A DNA stretch of 64,000 nt from NAT127 sp034717695 (lineage in GTDB: Bacteria; Pseudomonadota; Gammaproteobacteria; Pseudomonadales; Porticoccaceae), in assembly GCA_034717695.1 (NCBI GenBank), contig JAYELS010000026.1, positions 113,264-177,263 on the forward strand. The letters run 5' to 3'. The position numbers and the translations under genes are program-made. This document shows, in pieces, positions 1 to 9,641 of this stretch. How positions within the stretch are numbered: position 1 is the first letter of the stretch; every line of letters starts with the position of its first letter. Under the pieces are notes generated by a model. That model saw nothing but the letters and a program-made list of their open reading frames with translations. It searched no databases and was not told the DNA's origin.

Positions 1-77
1 ACCTTTGGTCAGGGAAGGATAAGTGTCTCCCCCGGCAAATGCCAACCGCCGGCGGCGGCGTGCAGTCCGACGTAGCC

Positions 78-1703
78 TCAGTCCCCCGCCCGCCAGCCGT
101 TGGTGACCGGATAACGCCGGTCGCGGCCAAACCCCCTGCGGGTGATGCGCACCCCGATGGGGGCCTGGCGGCGCTTGTATTCGTTGAGGTCCACCAGGCG
201 GATCACCCGGTAGACATCCTCCCGGGCAAAGCCGGCGGCGACGATGGCCTCGGCACCCTGATCCTCCTCGATGTAGAGTTCGAGGATGCGGTCGAGCACC
301 TCGTAGGGGGGCAGGTTGTCCTCATCCTTCTGGTCGGGGGCAAGTTCGGCGGAGGGCGGGCGGGTGATCACCGACTCGGGGATCACCGGGGAGAGACTGT
401 TGCGGTAGCGGCTGAGGGCGAATACCAGGGTCTTAGGCACGTCCTTGAGGACATCGAAGCCCCCCGCCATGTCGCCGTAGAGGGTGCAGTAGCCCACCGC
501 CACCTCGCTCTTGTTGCCGGTGGTGAGCACCAGGAGGCCCTTCTTGTTGGAGATCGCCATCAGCAGCACCCCCCGGGCCCGGGCCTGGATGTTCTGCTCG
601 GTGAGGTCCACCGGCAGGCCGGCGAACTCCTCCGCCAGGGTCGTCATGAAGGCGTCGTAGAGGGGCTCGATGCCGAGGGAGCGGTAGCGCACCCCGAGGC
701 GCCGGGCCTCCTCGGCGGCGGCGTCGCGACTGAGCTGGGAGGTGTAGCGAAACGGCATCATCACCGCCTCGACCCGCTCGGGGCCGAGGGCATCCACCGC
801 CACCGCCAGAGTCAGGGCGGAATCGATGCCCCCGGAGAGGCCGAGCACCACCCCCTTGAAGCGGTTCTTGTCGACGTAGTCCCGCACCCCGGTGACCAGC
901 GCCTGGTACACCGAGGGCAGCAGCTCCGGCACCTCGGCCATCTCGCCGGGGGCGACCGCGACCGCCTCGGGGGAAACCACCAGTTGACAGAAATGGAGGC
1001 CCTCGGCAAACAGCGGCGCCCGCATCCGCACCGCGCCGCCGGCGTCCACCGCCATGGAGCCCCCGTCGAACACCAGTTCGTCCTGACCGCCCACCTGGTT
1101 GATGTACACCACCGGCATGGCGCCCTCCCGGGCGCGGCTCGCCACCACCTGCTCCCGCTCCGCCTGCTTGCCGCGGTGGAAGGGGGAGGCGTTGATACAG
1201 AGCATGGCGCGGGCGCGGGCGTCCCGGGCGGCGGCCATGGGGCCCGGCTGCCAGATATCCTCGCAAATGGTGATGGCGAGGGGCACGCCGTCGAGCTCCA
1301 CCACGCAGGGCGCCGTGCCCTGACCGAAATAGCGCTTCTCGTCGAACACCTGGTAATTGGGCAACAGCTGCTTGGCGTACTCCGCCACCAGCTCGCCGTC
1401 GCGGAACACCCCCGCCATGTTGTACAGGACGCCGTCGCGGCGGCGGGGATAGCCCACCACCGCGAGGATGCCGTCGCTGGCCGCCGCCACCTCCGCCACC
1501 GCCCGGGCGATGCGCCCGTCGAGACTCGGCCGCAGCAGCAGATCCTCGGGGGGATAGCCGGTCAGCATCAGCTCCGGCAACAGCACCACCCGCGCGCCGG
1601 CGGCCCTGGCGGCGGCGATGCTGTCGAGGGTCTTGCGGGTATTGCCGGGGATGTCCCCCACCAACGGATTGATCTGGGCCAGGGCAACGGTGATCGACGT
1701 CAT
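78..1703 (-). CDS. nadE: Glutamine-dependent NAD+ synthetase
   Basis: Makes NAD+ from nicotinic acid adenine dinucleotide, ATP and glutamine, the last step of NAD synthesis in the cytoplasm. The 541-residue product has two domains. The N-terminal nitrilase-type glutaminase carries a Glu44-Lys111-Cys147 triad (PELMLTGYP, AKQLLP and TICEDIW contexts). The C-terminal NAD synthase domain has the pyrophosphatase loop SGGIDS at about 290-295. Length fits the two-domain glutamine-dependent type, not the short ammonia-dependent form. I chose ATG at 1703 (MTSITVALAQ); an in-frame ATG six codons upstream adds residues the family lacks. It is divergent from pilS. Confidence 0.95.
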   Translation of the reverse strand: MTSITVALAQINPLVGDIPGNTRKTLDSIAAARAAGARVVLLPELMLTGYPPEDLLLRPSLDGRIARAVAEVAAASDGILAVVGYPRRRDGVLYNMAGVFRDGELVAEYAKQLLPNYQVFDEKRYFGQGTAPCVVELDGVPLAITICEDIWQPGPMAAARDARARAMLCINASPFHRGKQAEREQVVASRAREGAMPVVYINQVGGQDELVFDGGSMAVDAGGAVRMRAPLFAEGLHFCQLVVSPEAVAVAPGEMAEVPELLPSVYQALVTGVRDYVDKNRFKGVVLGLSGGIDSALTLAVAVDALGPERVEAVMMPFRYTSQLSRDAAAEEARRLGVRYRSLGIEPLYDAFMTTLAEEFAGLPVDLTEQNIQARARGVLLMAISNKKGLLVLTTGNKSEVAVGYCTLYGDMAGGFDVLKDVPKTLVFALSRYRNSLSPVIPESVITRPPSAELAPDQKDEDNLPPYEVLDRILELYIEEDQGAEAIVAAGFAREDVYRVIRLVDLNEYKRRQAPIGVRITRRGFGRDRRYPVTNGWRAGD

Positions 1704-1720
1704 GGGCGGGTGGGAGCGCA

Positions 1721-1750
1721 ATGAAAGGGGCAGCCATTTTCAGCTAAAAT
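1721..1750 (+). promoter_or_regulatory. Possible sigma-70 promoter of pilS
   Basis: A TAAAAT hexamer at 1745-1750 lies 40 bp before the pilS start, with ATGAAA at 1721-1726 as a weak -35 and an 18 bp spacer. The -10 is good, the -35 only 4/6. It sits in the short nadE/pilS divergent gap. Confidence 0.3.
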
Positions 1751-1789
1751 GCCCGCAATAGCAAAATCCAGGGACACGCCCGAGGCGCC

Positions 1790-3424
1790 ATGGAACCCGA
1801 TAAAATCTACTTCACCCAGGATGCGCTCTCGGCCCGGACTCTGCGTTTTTTTCTGGTTTACCGCCTCATCCTCGCGCTGTTGTTGTGGGGCGCTTTTTAC
1901 CTCCGGGTGGCGCCGGACATCTTCGGCAGCGCCAACCCCGGCACCTACCTGTACACCGCGATCATCTACCCCATCGCCACCGTCCTCGACCTGCTGACCT
2001 GCCGGCGCCAGGCCTACCGCCCGGGGGTCGCCCACATGGTGCTGATCCTGCTGGTGGACATCTGTGCCCACACCCTGCTGATGAATGCCAGCGGTGGCCT
2101 CGGCAGTGGCATCGGCTACCTGATGCTGGTGACGGTGGCCGCCGGCTCGTTCTTTTTCACCGGCCAACTGGCGATCCTGGTGGCGGCCATCGCCAGCATC
2201 GCCATCATCATCGAAAGCGCCAGCACGGTATTTACCGCCGGCCAGCAAAGCAGCACCCTGTTCCCCGCCGGGGTGCTCGGCATGCTGCTGTTCATCACCG
2301 CGATGATTTTCCAGGGGCTCAACCGCGCCCTGCGCCGCGCCGAGCAGGTGGCCAGCCAGGAATCCGAGCAATCCGCCCAGTTGCAACAGCTCAACGAGCT
2401 GATCATCAGCCGGATGCTCACCGGCATCCTGGTGGTGGACGGCGGTGGCACCATCGAGCTGATCAACCAGGCGGCGGTGCAGCTGCTCGGCGGCAACAGC
2501 GGCACGCCCTTTCGCCGCGGCGACAACCTGCGCAAGGAGCCGGGGTTGTTCCGCCAGTTGCAGCGCTGGCAACAGACGCCCCTGTCGCGACCCAAACCCT
2601 TCATCCCCCAGCAGGGCAACACCGAGGTGCAGGCCAGCTTCAAGCCCCTCGACCAGTCCGGGCACCCGCGCACCATGATCTTTCTCGAGGATTTCCGCGC
2701 CGCCACCCAACAGGCCCAGCAGCTCAAGATGGCATCCCTGGGGCGACTGACCGGCAGCATCGCCCACGAGATCCGCAATCCTCTGGGGGCCATCAGCCAC
2801 GCCTCCCAGCTGCTCGCCGAGTTCCGCGACGGCGACGCCGCCACGGCGCGCCTCACCGAGATCATCGCCAAGCAGACGCGGCGGGTTAACCAGATCGTCG
2901 AGAACGTGCTGCAGCTCTCCCGGCGCCACAACCACAGCTTCGAGCGCATCGACCTGGTGCGCTGGCTGCCCCAGTTCGTCGCCGACTACCGCGAGACCAG
3001 CCCCCGCCACCCCCGTGTCGAACTGCGCTTCGAGGCCGAGGAGATTTCCACCTCGTTCGATCCCTCCCACCTGCAGCAGGTGCTCGGCAACCTTCTCGAC
3101 AACGCCGTGCGCTACAGCCTGCAGCACAGCGGCGAGCCCTGGGCGGGGCTGCGGGCGGGGCTCGGCGGCATCGACCGCCTGCCGGTGCTCGACATTCTCG
3201 ACCGCGGCCCCGGGGTGGCGGAAAAGGATCGCGGCAAACTGTTCGAACCGTTCTTCACCACCTCCGGCGAGGGCACGGGCCTTGGCCTCTACATCGCCCG
3301 CGAACTTTGCGAAATCAACTACGCCACCCTGAAATACCAGCCCCCCACCGCCACCGAGCCCGGCTTCTTTCGCATCGGTTTCGTCCACCCCGGCAAGATC
3401 TTGGAACGCAGTGACCATGAATAA
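1790..3424 (+). CDS. pilS: Two-component sensor histidine kinase PilS
   Basis: Membrane kinase that senses pilin levels and phosphorylates PilR to control type IV pilin transcription. The 544-residue protein starts with about six hydrophobic segments (roughly residues 20-190), then a PAS-like linker region, a HisKA domain with the phospho-accepting His326 in SIAHEIRNPLG, and a HATPase domain with an N box (NLLDNAVRY) and G boxes (DRGPGV, GTGLGLYIAR). This membrane-PAS-kinase order is that of PilS rather than soluble NtrB. Its 3' end overlaps the start of pilR, so the two are co-translated. No pilin gene lies in the window. Confidence 0.93.
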   Translation: MEPDKIYFTQDALSARTLRFFLVYRLILALLLWGAFYLRVAPDIFGSANPGTYLYTAIIYPIATVLDLLTCRRQAYRPGVAHMVLILLVDICAHTLLMNASGGLGSGIGYLMLVTVAAGSFFFTGQLAILVAAIASIAIIIESASTVFTAGQQSSTLFPAGVLGMLLFITAMIFQGLNRALRRAEQVASQESEQSAQLQQLNELIISRMLTGILVVDGGGTIELINQAAVQLLGGNSGTPFRRGDNLRKEPGLFRQLQRWQQTPLSRPKPFIPQQGNTEVQASFKPLDQSGHPRTMIFLEDFRAATQQAQQLKMASLGRLTGSIAHEIRNPLGAISHASQLLAEFRDGDAATARLTEIIAKQTRRVNQIVENVLQLSRRHNHSFERIDLVRWLPQFVADYRETSPRHPRVELRFEAEEISTSFDPSHLQQVLGNLLDNAVRYSLQHSGEPWAGLRAGLGGIDRLPVLDILDRGPGVAEKDRGKLFEPFFTTSGEGTGLGLYIARELCEINYATLKYQPPTATEPGFFRIGFVHPGKILERSDHE

Positions 3425-4781
3425 CCCCCAGGTGTTGATCGTCGACGACGAGGCGGACATACGCGAATTGCTCCACATCACCCTCGACCAGCTGGGCCTT
3501 CGGGTGCGGGAGGCGGACAGCGTCGCCAGCGCCCGGGCCCTGCTGGCCCGCCAGGGTTTCGACCTCTGCCTCACCGACATGCGCCTGCCGGACGGCGACG
3601 GTCTCGAACTGGTGGAGCATATCCAGCGCCATTGCCCGGGCATGCCGGTGGCGATGATCACCGCCCACGGCAACACCGACCTCGCGGTGGAAGCCCTGAA
3701 AAAAGGCGCTTTCGACTTTGTCTCGAAGCCGGTGGAGCTGGCGCGCCTGAGGGCCATGGTGCAGGCCGCCCTGCAACTGGGAGAGGCCGCGCCGGAGCCC
3801 GCCGGCGACGACAGCGGCCTGACGGGCCAGTCCCAGGTGATGGTCAACCTGCGGGGGCAGATCGCCCGGGTGGCCCGCAGCCAGGCGCCGATCTTCGTCA
3901 CCGGCGAGTCGGGCACCGGCAAGGAACTGGTGGCGCGGGCCATCCACTACCTGGGCCCCCGGGCCAACGGCCCCTTCATCCCGGTCAACTGCGGCGCCAT
4001 TCCCGCCGAGCTGATGGAGAGCGAATTCTTCGGACACAAGCGGGGCAGCTTCACCGGCGCCATCCAGGACAAGCAGGGGCTGTTCCAGGCCGCCAATGGC
4101 GGCACCCTGTTCCTCGACGAGGTGGCGGACCTGCCCCTCGCCATGCAGGTGAAGCTGTTGCGCGCCATCCAGGAAAAGTCGGTGCGCCCCATCGGCGATC
4201 AGGAGGAAAAGGCCATCGATGTGCGGATTCTCTCCGCGTCCCACAAGAACCTGCACCAGGAGGTGAGCGCCGGGCACTTCCGCGAGGATCTGTTCTACCG
4301 CATCAACGTCATCGAGATTCGCGTGCCGGCCCTGCGGGAGCGGCGCGAGGACATTCCCGCCCTGGTGGGCCTGTTCCTCGCCCGCTTCGCCCGGGAGAGC
4401 GGCCTCCCGGCCCCGAGGCTCGCCCCCGACGCACTGCGAACCCTCGGGGACTATCCCTTTCCGGGCAATGTGCGGGAGCTGGAGAACACCCTGGAACGGG
4501 CCTTCACCCTGTGCGCCGACGGCGTCATCACCGTCGAGGACCTTAGCCTGCGGGCCGCCGTGGCGCCGCCACGGGGGGAGCCGGGGGTCGGCGAGCCGCC
4601 CGCCCGGGGCTATGTGCCCGGCTCCGGCCTGTCACTGGACGAATACCTGGCGGATATCGAGCGGGAGATTCTGGTGCGGGTGCTGGAGGAAAACCGCTGG
4701 AACAAGACCGCGAGCGCGGCCAAGCTCGGCCTCAGCTTTCGCCAGCTGCGCTACAAGCTGCAGAAACTGGGCATTGATTGA
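3417..4781 (+). CDS. pilR: Sigma-54-dependent response regulator PilR
   Basis: NtrC-family activator of pilin and other sigma-54 promoters. Receiver domain with acceptor Asp54 (CLTDMRLPDG), a central AAA+ domain with Walker A GESGTGKE and the sigma-54 contact loop as GSFTGA, and a C-terminal Fis-type helix-turn-helix (KTASAAKLGLSFRQLRYKL). About 454 residues, normal for the family. I prefer ATG at 3417 (MNNPQVLIVDDE); a GTG two codons earlier at 3411 is also possible. The start lies inside the end of pilS, which marks a coupled operon. It converges on ispH. Confidence 0.94.
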   Translation: MNNPQVLIVDDEADIRELLHITLDQLGLRVREADSVASARALLARQGFDLCLTDMRLPDGDGLELVEHIQRHCPGMPVAMITAHGNTDLAVEALKKGAFDFVSKPVELARLRAMVQAALQLGEAAPEPAGDDSGLTGQSQVMVNLRGQIARVARSQAPIFVTGESGTGKELVARAIHYLGPRANGPFIPVNCGAIPAELMESEFFGHKRGSFTGAIQDKQGLFQAANGGTLFLDEVADLPLAMQVKLLRAIQEKSVRPIGDQEEKAIDVRILSASHKNLHQEVSAGHFREDLFYRINVIEIRVPALRERREDIPALVGLFLARFARESGLPAPRLAPDALRTLGDYPFPGNVRELENTLERAFTLCADGVITVEDLSLRAAVAPPRGEPGVGEPPARGYVPGSGLSLDEYLADIEREILVRVLEENRWNKTASAAKLGLSFRQLRYKLQKLGID

Positions 4782-4809
4782 GGGGAAGGGAAGCGGTGGC
4801 GCCGGCTCC

Positions 4810-5754
4810 TCAGCGCAGTTCCCGGGGCATGGAAAAACGGATGTTTTCCACCCGCCCGTCCATTTCCACCGGGGCCGCCGCGCCCATGGCCGCGAGGCGC
4901 TCGATCACCGCACGCACCAGCACTTCCGGTGCCGAGGCCCCGGCGGTGATGCCGATGGAGCGCTTGCCGGCGAACCATTCCGCGCGGATATCCCCGGGGC
5001 CGTCGATCAGCTGGGCGGCGGCGCCGCAGCGCTCCGCCAACTCCCGCAGGCGATTGGAATTGGAACTGTTGGGGGAGCCCACCACCAGCACCAGGTCGCA
5101 TTCCAGGGCCAGCTGCTTGACGGCGTCCTGACGATTCTGGGTGGCGTAGCAGATGTCGTCCTTGCGGGGCCCCTCGATGGCGGGGAAGCGCCCCCGGAGG
5201 GCATCGATCACCTGAGCGGTGTCGTCCACCGACAGGGTGGTCTGGGTGACATAGGCGAGGCGCCCGGGGTTCGCCACCGCGAGGGCGGCCACGTCGGCGA
5301 TGTTCTCCACCAGATGGATGCGGCCCCCGGCGGCGGTGTCGTACTGGCCCATGGTACCCTCCACCTCCGGGTGGCCGGCGTGGCCGATCAGCACGCACTC
5401 GCGGCCCTCGGCGCTGTAGCGGGCCACCTCCATGTGCACCTTGGTGACCAACGGGCAGGTGGCGTCGAACACCCTGAGGCCGCGCTGGTCCGCCTCCCGG
5501 CGCACCGCCTGGGACACCCCGTGGGCGCTGAAGATCACGATGCTGTTGTCCGGCACCTCGTCGAGTTCGTCGACGAACACCGCGCCACGCTCCTTGAGGG
5601 ATTCCACCACGAAACGGTTGTGGACCACCTCGTGGCGCACGTGGATGGGCGCACCGAAGATATCGAGGGCGCGGTTGACGATATCGATGGCGCGGTCCAC
5701 CCCGGCGCAGAATCCCCGGGGATTGGCCAGCACGATCGCCATGGGCGCGGCCAT
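4810..5754 (-). CDS. ispH: 4-hydroxy-3-methylbut-2-enyl diphosphate reductase
   Basis: Last enzyme of the MEP isoprenoid pathway; an iron-sulfur protein that reduces HMBPP to IPP and DMAPP. The 314-residue sequence has the three cluster cysteines in RGFCAGVDRA, DATCPLVTKVH and the conserved SPNSSNSNRL substrate region, plus the HGV motif. It ends a minus-strand operon ileS-lspA-fkpB-ispH, and its start shares one base with the stop of fkpB (TGATG). The pathway's other Fe-S enzyme, ispG, is at 40.4 kb. Confidence 0.96.
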   Translation of the reverse strand: MAAPMAIVLANPRGFCAGVDRAIDIVNRALDIFGAPIHVRHEVVHNRFVVESLKERGAVFVDELDEVPDNSIVIFSAHGVSQAVRREADQRGLRVFDATCPLVTKVHMEVARYSAEGRECVLIGHAGHPEVEGTMGQYDTAAGGRIHLVENIADVAALAVANPGRLAYVTQTTLSVDDTAQVIDALRGRFPAIEGPRKDDICYATQNRQDAVKQLALECDLVLVVGSPNSSNSNRLRELAERCGAAAQLIDGPGDIRAEWFAGKRSIGITAGASAPEVLVRAVIERLAAMGAAAPVEMDGRVENIRFSMPRELR

Positions 5755-6203
5755 CAGTGGGTCACCGCCGGTTCCACCGCGAGGATGGCGACGCGAAAGA
5801 CGATGTCGCGCCCCGCCAGGGGGTGGTTGAAATCCACCGTCACCGTCTCCTCGTCGAAGTCCACCACCACCCCCGGCAGCTCCGCCCGGTTGGCGTCGGC
5901 GAAGGACAGCACCAGGCCCGCCTCCAGGGTCAGGCCGGGGTCGAAGTCGGCCCGCGCCATGGTCTGGATGTTGTTGGGGTTGTGCTGGCCAAAGCCGTGC
6001 TCGGGCTTCATGTCGAACTGGGTCTCGTCGCCGGCCCGAAGGCCCAGCAGGGCGTCCTCGTAGCCGGGCAGCAGGCTGCCGTCCCCCACCTCGAACACCG
6101 CCGGCTCGCGGCCGAAGGTGGAGTCCACCAGGGTGCCGTCGTCGAGGGCCAGGGAAAAGTGCAGGGTCACCCGGGTGCCGGGGCCAATGGTCAGGTCGTT
6201 CAT
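5754..6203 (-). CDS. fkpB: FKBP-type peptidyl-prolyl cis-trans isomerase (SlpA/FkpB)
   Basis: A 149-residue SlyD/SlpA-like FKBP, a folding catalyst and chaperone. The N-terminal half carries FKBP elements (LHFSLALDDGTLVDSTF, LLPGYEDALLGLRAGDE), interrupted by the inserted flap domain typical of this subfamily (EHGFGQHNPNNIQTM). There is no metal-binding His/Cys tail, so it is SlpA/FkpB rather than SlyD. Sitting between lspA and ispH is the standard gammaproteobacterial order. Confidence 0.92.
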   Translation of the reverse strand: MNDLTIGPGTRVTLHFSLALDDGTLVDSTFGREPAVFEVGDGSLLPGYEDALLGLRAGDETQFDMKPEHGFGQHNPNNIQTMARADFDPGLTLEAGLVLSFADANRAELPGVVVDFDEETVTVDFNHPLAGRDIVFRVAILAVEPAVTH

Positions 6204-6234
6204 GCCGTGTCCGTCTACTGTCCGCCCGCGCCCT

Positions 6235-6744
6235 TCAGGCCTGGGGGCGGAAGAATGAATCCGCCAGCAGGATCACCGCGCCCACCGTGATGGCGGCATC
6301 GGCGATATTGAAGGCGGGAAAGTACCAGCCGCCATAGTGCAGCTGGATGAAGTCCACCACGTAGCCGTGGACCAGGCGATCCCAGAGGTTGCCGATGGCG
6401 CCGCCAAGGATCAAACCGAGGGCCACCAGCTGCCAGCTGGCGGCACGGGGCAGGCGCGCCATCCACACCGCCAGCACGGCGCTCACCAGCACCGAGACGG
6501 CGATGAAGAACCAGCGCTGCCAGCCGCCGGCATCGCTCAGGAAGCTGAACGCGGCGCCGGGGTTGTGGAGCAGGGTCCAGTTGAAGAAGGGGGTCACCGC
6601 CACCTGTTCGGCGTAGTCGAGGGCATCGCTCGCCACCCCCTTGCTGAGCTGATCGAGCACCACCACCAGCAGCGCCAGGGCGTACCAGCCCCACACCGCG
6701 GCGATTCCCCTGTCCATGCCGTCGTCGCCCACCGCGCTGTCCAT
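6235..6744 (-). CDS. lspA: Lipoprotein signal peptidase (signal peptidase II)
   Basis: Inner-membrane aspartyl protease that removes signal peptides from diacylated prolipoproteins. The 169-residue sequence has four hydrophobic segments and the two catalytic aspartates in GNLWDRLVHGYVVDFI and FNIADAAITVG. Its start codon shares a base with the ileS stop. A second ATG nine codons in (MDRGIAAVWGW) is an alternative start. Likely clients in this window are BamB, PilW, the 96-residue lipoprotein at 15.1 kb and the cytochrome at 36.1 kb. Confidence 0.95.
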   Translation of the reverse strand: MDSAVGDDGMDRGIAAVWGWYALALLVVVLDQLSKGVASDALDYAEQVAVTPFFNWTLLHNPGAAFSFLSDAGGWQRWFFIAVSVLVSAVLAVWMARLPRAASWQLVALGLILGGAIGNLWDRLVHGYVVDFIQLHYGGWYFPAFNIADAAITVGAVILLADSFFRPQA

Positions 6745-9566
6745 CAGGCGAAGCGCCGGGTTTCACCCCGACCCTCGACATTGTCGACGCAGCGACCGCA
6801 CAGATCGGGGTGCTCGCCGTGGCTGCCCACGTCGGCGCGGAAATGCCAGCAGCGCACGCACTTGGGCTCGCTGGAGGTGACAAGGCCGACCCTGAGCCCC
6901 TTGAGGAGACTCGGCACGCCGCCCGCCCCATCCCTCGCCACCCGGGCGGCGGAGGTGATGGTGACGAAACGCAGCTCCTCCCCGAGCTTGGCGAGCACCC
7001 CGGCGATGGCGGGCTCGGCGTGGAGGCTCACTTCCGCCTGCAGGGCGCCCTTGATGGTGCCGGCGTTGCGGGCGTCCTCGATCACCTTGTTGACCGCCTC
7101 CTTGACCTCGGCGATCAGCGCCCAATCGGCGGCGCCGATGGCGGCGTCCGCCGGCAGCCGCGGCAGCGGGTACCACTCGGCGGTGAACACGGTGGCGTCC
7201 CGCTCCCCGGGCATGAAGCCCCAGATCTCGTCGGCGGTGAAGCTCAGGATCGGCGCGATCCAGCGCACGAAGGCCTCCGCCACCTGGAAGATGGCGGTCT
7301 GCGCCGAGCGCCGGGGCAGGCTGTCGGTGCCGCAGGTGTAGATGCGGTCCTTGATGATGTCGAGGTAGAAGCCCCCCAGGTCGTTGACGCAGAAGTTGTG
7401 GAGGCGCTGGTAGATCATGTGGAAATTGTAGTCGCGGTAAAACGCCACGATCTCGTCCTGCAACCGGGCGGCGCGGTCCATGATCCAGCGGTCGAGGGCG
7501 ATCATGTCCGCCTCCGCCACGGCGTGGACGGCGGGGTCGAAGCCGTCGAGGTTGGAAAGCAGGAAGCGCGCGGTGTTGCGGATGCGCCGGTAGGAATCGG
7601 CGGTGCGCTTGAGGATCTCGTCGGACACGCTCATCTCGCCGCTGAAATCCGTGGCGGCCACCCAAAGGCGCAGGACATCGGCACCGAGCTCGTTCACCAC
7701 CTTTTGCGGCGACACCACGTTGCCCACCGACTTGGACATCTTGCGGCCCTGGGCATCGACGGTGAAGCCGTGGGTCAACACCGCCCTGTAGGGGGCGCTG
7801 CCGTTGATGGCGATGGCGGTCTTGAGGGATGACTGGAACCAGCCGCGGTGCTGGTCGGAGCCCTCCAGGTAGAGGTCCGCCGGGTAGGCGAGCTCATCCC
7901 GGCGGCCGAGCACGGAAAAGTGGGTGACCCCGGAATCGAACCACACGTCGAGGGTATCGGTGACCTTGTCGTAGTGGGCCGCATCGTCCCCCAGGAGCTC
8001 CGCCGGGTCGAGGTCGAACCAGGCGTCGATGCCCTCGCCCTCCACCCGCCGGGCCACCTGCTCGATCAGCTCGGCGGTGCGGGGGTGCACCTCGCCGCTC
8101 TCCCGGTGGACAAAGAGGGCGATGGGCACGCCCCAGGTGCGCTGGCGGGAGATGCACCAGTCGGGGCTGTTGTTGAGCATCGCCTCGATGCGGGCCTGGC
8201 CCCAGCCGGGGTGCCAGGTGACGCCCTTGACCGCCGCCCGGGCGCTGTCCAACAGGCCATTGGCGGTCATGCTCACGAACCACTGGGGGGTGGCGCGGAA
8301 GATCAATGGCGTCTTGGTGCGCCAGCAGTGGGGGAAGCTGTGGGTGATCTTGCTCTCCGCCAGCAGCCGGCCCCGCTCCTTCAGCACGGCGATGACTTTT
8401 TCATCCACCTTGTAGACGTGGTCGCCGGCGAACAGCTCGACACCGTCCCGGTAGGTGCCGTGGTCGTCGATGTAGTTGAGGGTGCCGATACCGTACTTGC
8501 TCGCCACCACGAAGTCGTCCATGCCGTGATCCGGGGCGGTGTGCACGCAGCCGGTGCCGGCCTCGGTGGTGACATGGTCCCCGAGCAGCACCGGCACCTG
8601 GCGGTGGTAGAAGGGATGTTGCAGCAGGAGGCCCTCGAGGGCATCACCCTTGCAGCGGCCCACCACCCGGTGCTCCGCGACGCCCCAGGCGGCGAGGCTC
8701 GGGGCCAGCAGCGCCTCGGCGAGGATGAGGCGCTGGCCGCGGCCGTCGAGCTGGCACTCCACCACCACGTAGTCCAGTTCGGGATTGACGGACACCGCCT
8801 GGTTGGCGGGCAGGGTCCAGGGGGTGGTGGTCCAGATGGCGACGGCGACCTCGCCGCTGCCCCCCAGGGGGCCAATGGCGGCCTCGAGGGTGGCCACATC
8901 CACCACGGGGAAGCCCACATGGATGGAGAACGAGGTCTTGTCCTGGTATTCCACCTCCGCCTCGGCGAGGGCCGAGGCCCCCACCACGCTCCAGTAGACG
9001 GGCTTGTAGCCCTTCACCAGGTGGCCGTTGTCGATGATGCGGCCGAGGGCGCGGATGATGTCCGCCTCCACCTTCGGGTCCATGGTCAGGTAGGGGTTGT
9101 CCCAGTCGCCGATCACCCCGAGGCGGATAAAGTCCTTTTTCTGGCCCTCCACCTGCTTCAGGGCGTAATCGCGGCAGTGCTGGCGGAAGGTCTTGTGGTC
9201 CACCTTGACCCCGGCCTTGCCGATCTTCTTCTCGACGTTGTGCTCGATGGGCAGGCCGTGGCAATCCCAGCCGGGCACATAGGGGGCGTCGTAGCCGCCG
9301 AGCACCCGGGACTTGACGATGATGTCCTTCAACACCTTGTTGACGGAGTGGCCGATGTGGATCTCGCCGTTGGCGTAGGGGGGCCCGTCGTGGAGGATGA
9401 ACTGCTCGCGGCCCCGGCGGGCGTCGCGCATGATCCGGTACAGGTCCCGGTCCTGCCAGCCCTTGAGCATGGCGGGCTCCCGCTGGGCGAGGTTCGCCTT
9501 CATGGGGAAATCGGTCTTCGGCAGGTTGAGGGTTGCCTTGTAATCGCGGGGGCTGGAGTCTGTCAT
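6744..9566 (-). CDS. ileS: Isoleucyl-tRNA synthetase
   Basis: Class I synthetase charging tRNA-Ile, with editing of misactivated valine. The 940 residues include the HIGH motif (GEIHIGHSVNK), the long CP1 editing domain, the KMSKS motif (GRKMSKSVGN) and the C-terminal zinc finger with paired cysteines (CVRCWHFR ... CGRC). Full length for the bacterial enzyme. It is preceded by ribF and followed without a gap by lspA, the usual operon. Confidence 0.97.
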   Translation of the reverse strand: MTDSSPRDYKATLNLPKTDFPMKANLAQREPAMLKGWQDRDLYRIMRDARRGREQFILHDGPPYANGEIHIGHSVNKVLKDIIVKSRVLGGYDAPYVPGWDCHGLPIEHNVEKKIGKAGVKVDHKTFRQHCRDYALKQVEGQKKDFIRLGVIGDWDNPYLTMDPKVEADIIRALGRIIDNGHLVKGYKPVYWSVVGASALAEAEVEYQDKTSFSIHVGFPVVDVATLEAAIGPLGGSGEVAVAIWTTTPWTLPANQAVSVNPELDYVVVECQLDGRGQRLILAEALLAPSLAAWGVAEHRVVGRCKGDALEGLLLQHPFYHRQVPVLLGDHVTTEAGTGCVHTAPDHGMDDFVVASKYGIGTLNYIDDHGTYRDGVELFAGDHVYKVDEKVIAVLKERGRLLAESKITHSFPHCWRTKTPLIFRATPQWFVSMTANGLLDSARAAVKGVTWHPGWGQARIEAMLNNSPDWCISRQRTWGVPIALFVHRESGEVHPRTAELIEQVARRVEGEGIDAWFDLDPAELLGDDAAHYDKVTDTLDVWFDSGVTHFSVLGRRDELAYPADLYLEGSDQHRGWFQSSLKTAIAINGSAPYRAVLTHGFTVDAQGRKMSKSVGNVVSPQKVVNELGADVLRLWVAATDFSGEMSVSDEILKRTADSYRRIRNTARFLLSNLDGFDPAVHAVAEADMIALDRWIMDRAARLQDEIVAFYRDYNFHMIYQRLHNFCVNDLGGFYLDIIKDRIYTCGTDSLPRRSAQTAIFQVAEAFVRWIAPILSFTADEIWGFMPGERDATVFTAEWYPLPRLPADAAIGAADWALIAEVKEAVNKVIEDARNAGTIKGALQAEVSLHAEPAIAGVLAKLGEELRFVTITSAARVARDGAGGVPSLLKGLRVGLVTSSEPKCVRCWHFRADVGSHGEHPDLCGRCVDNVEGRGETRRFA

Positions 9567-9641
9567 TGTCCTCTACATCGTCCTCTACATCGACGTCGAT
9601 GGCCCGGGGGCCGTGAATTCAGGGCAGGTGTCTGGCGCGGG

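Noticed and set aside
1700..3943. Minus-strand open frame of about 750 codons opposite pilS
   Set aside because: Shadow of pilS and the start of pilR; no motifs, and composition typical of antisense reading.
4810..5754. Pilin or minor pilin genes near pilR and ispH, as in P. aeruginosa
   Set aside because: No prepilin signal (GFTLIE-type) occurs in any frame here; the neighbourhood goes straight to ispH and its operon.
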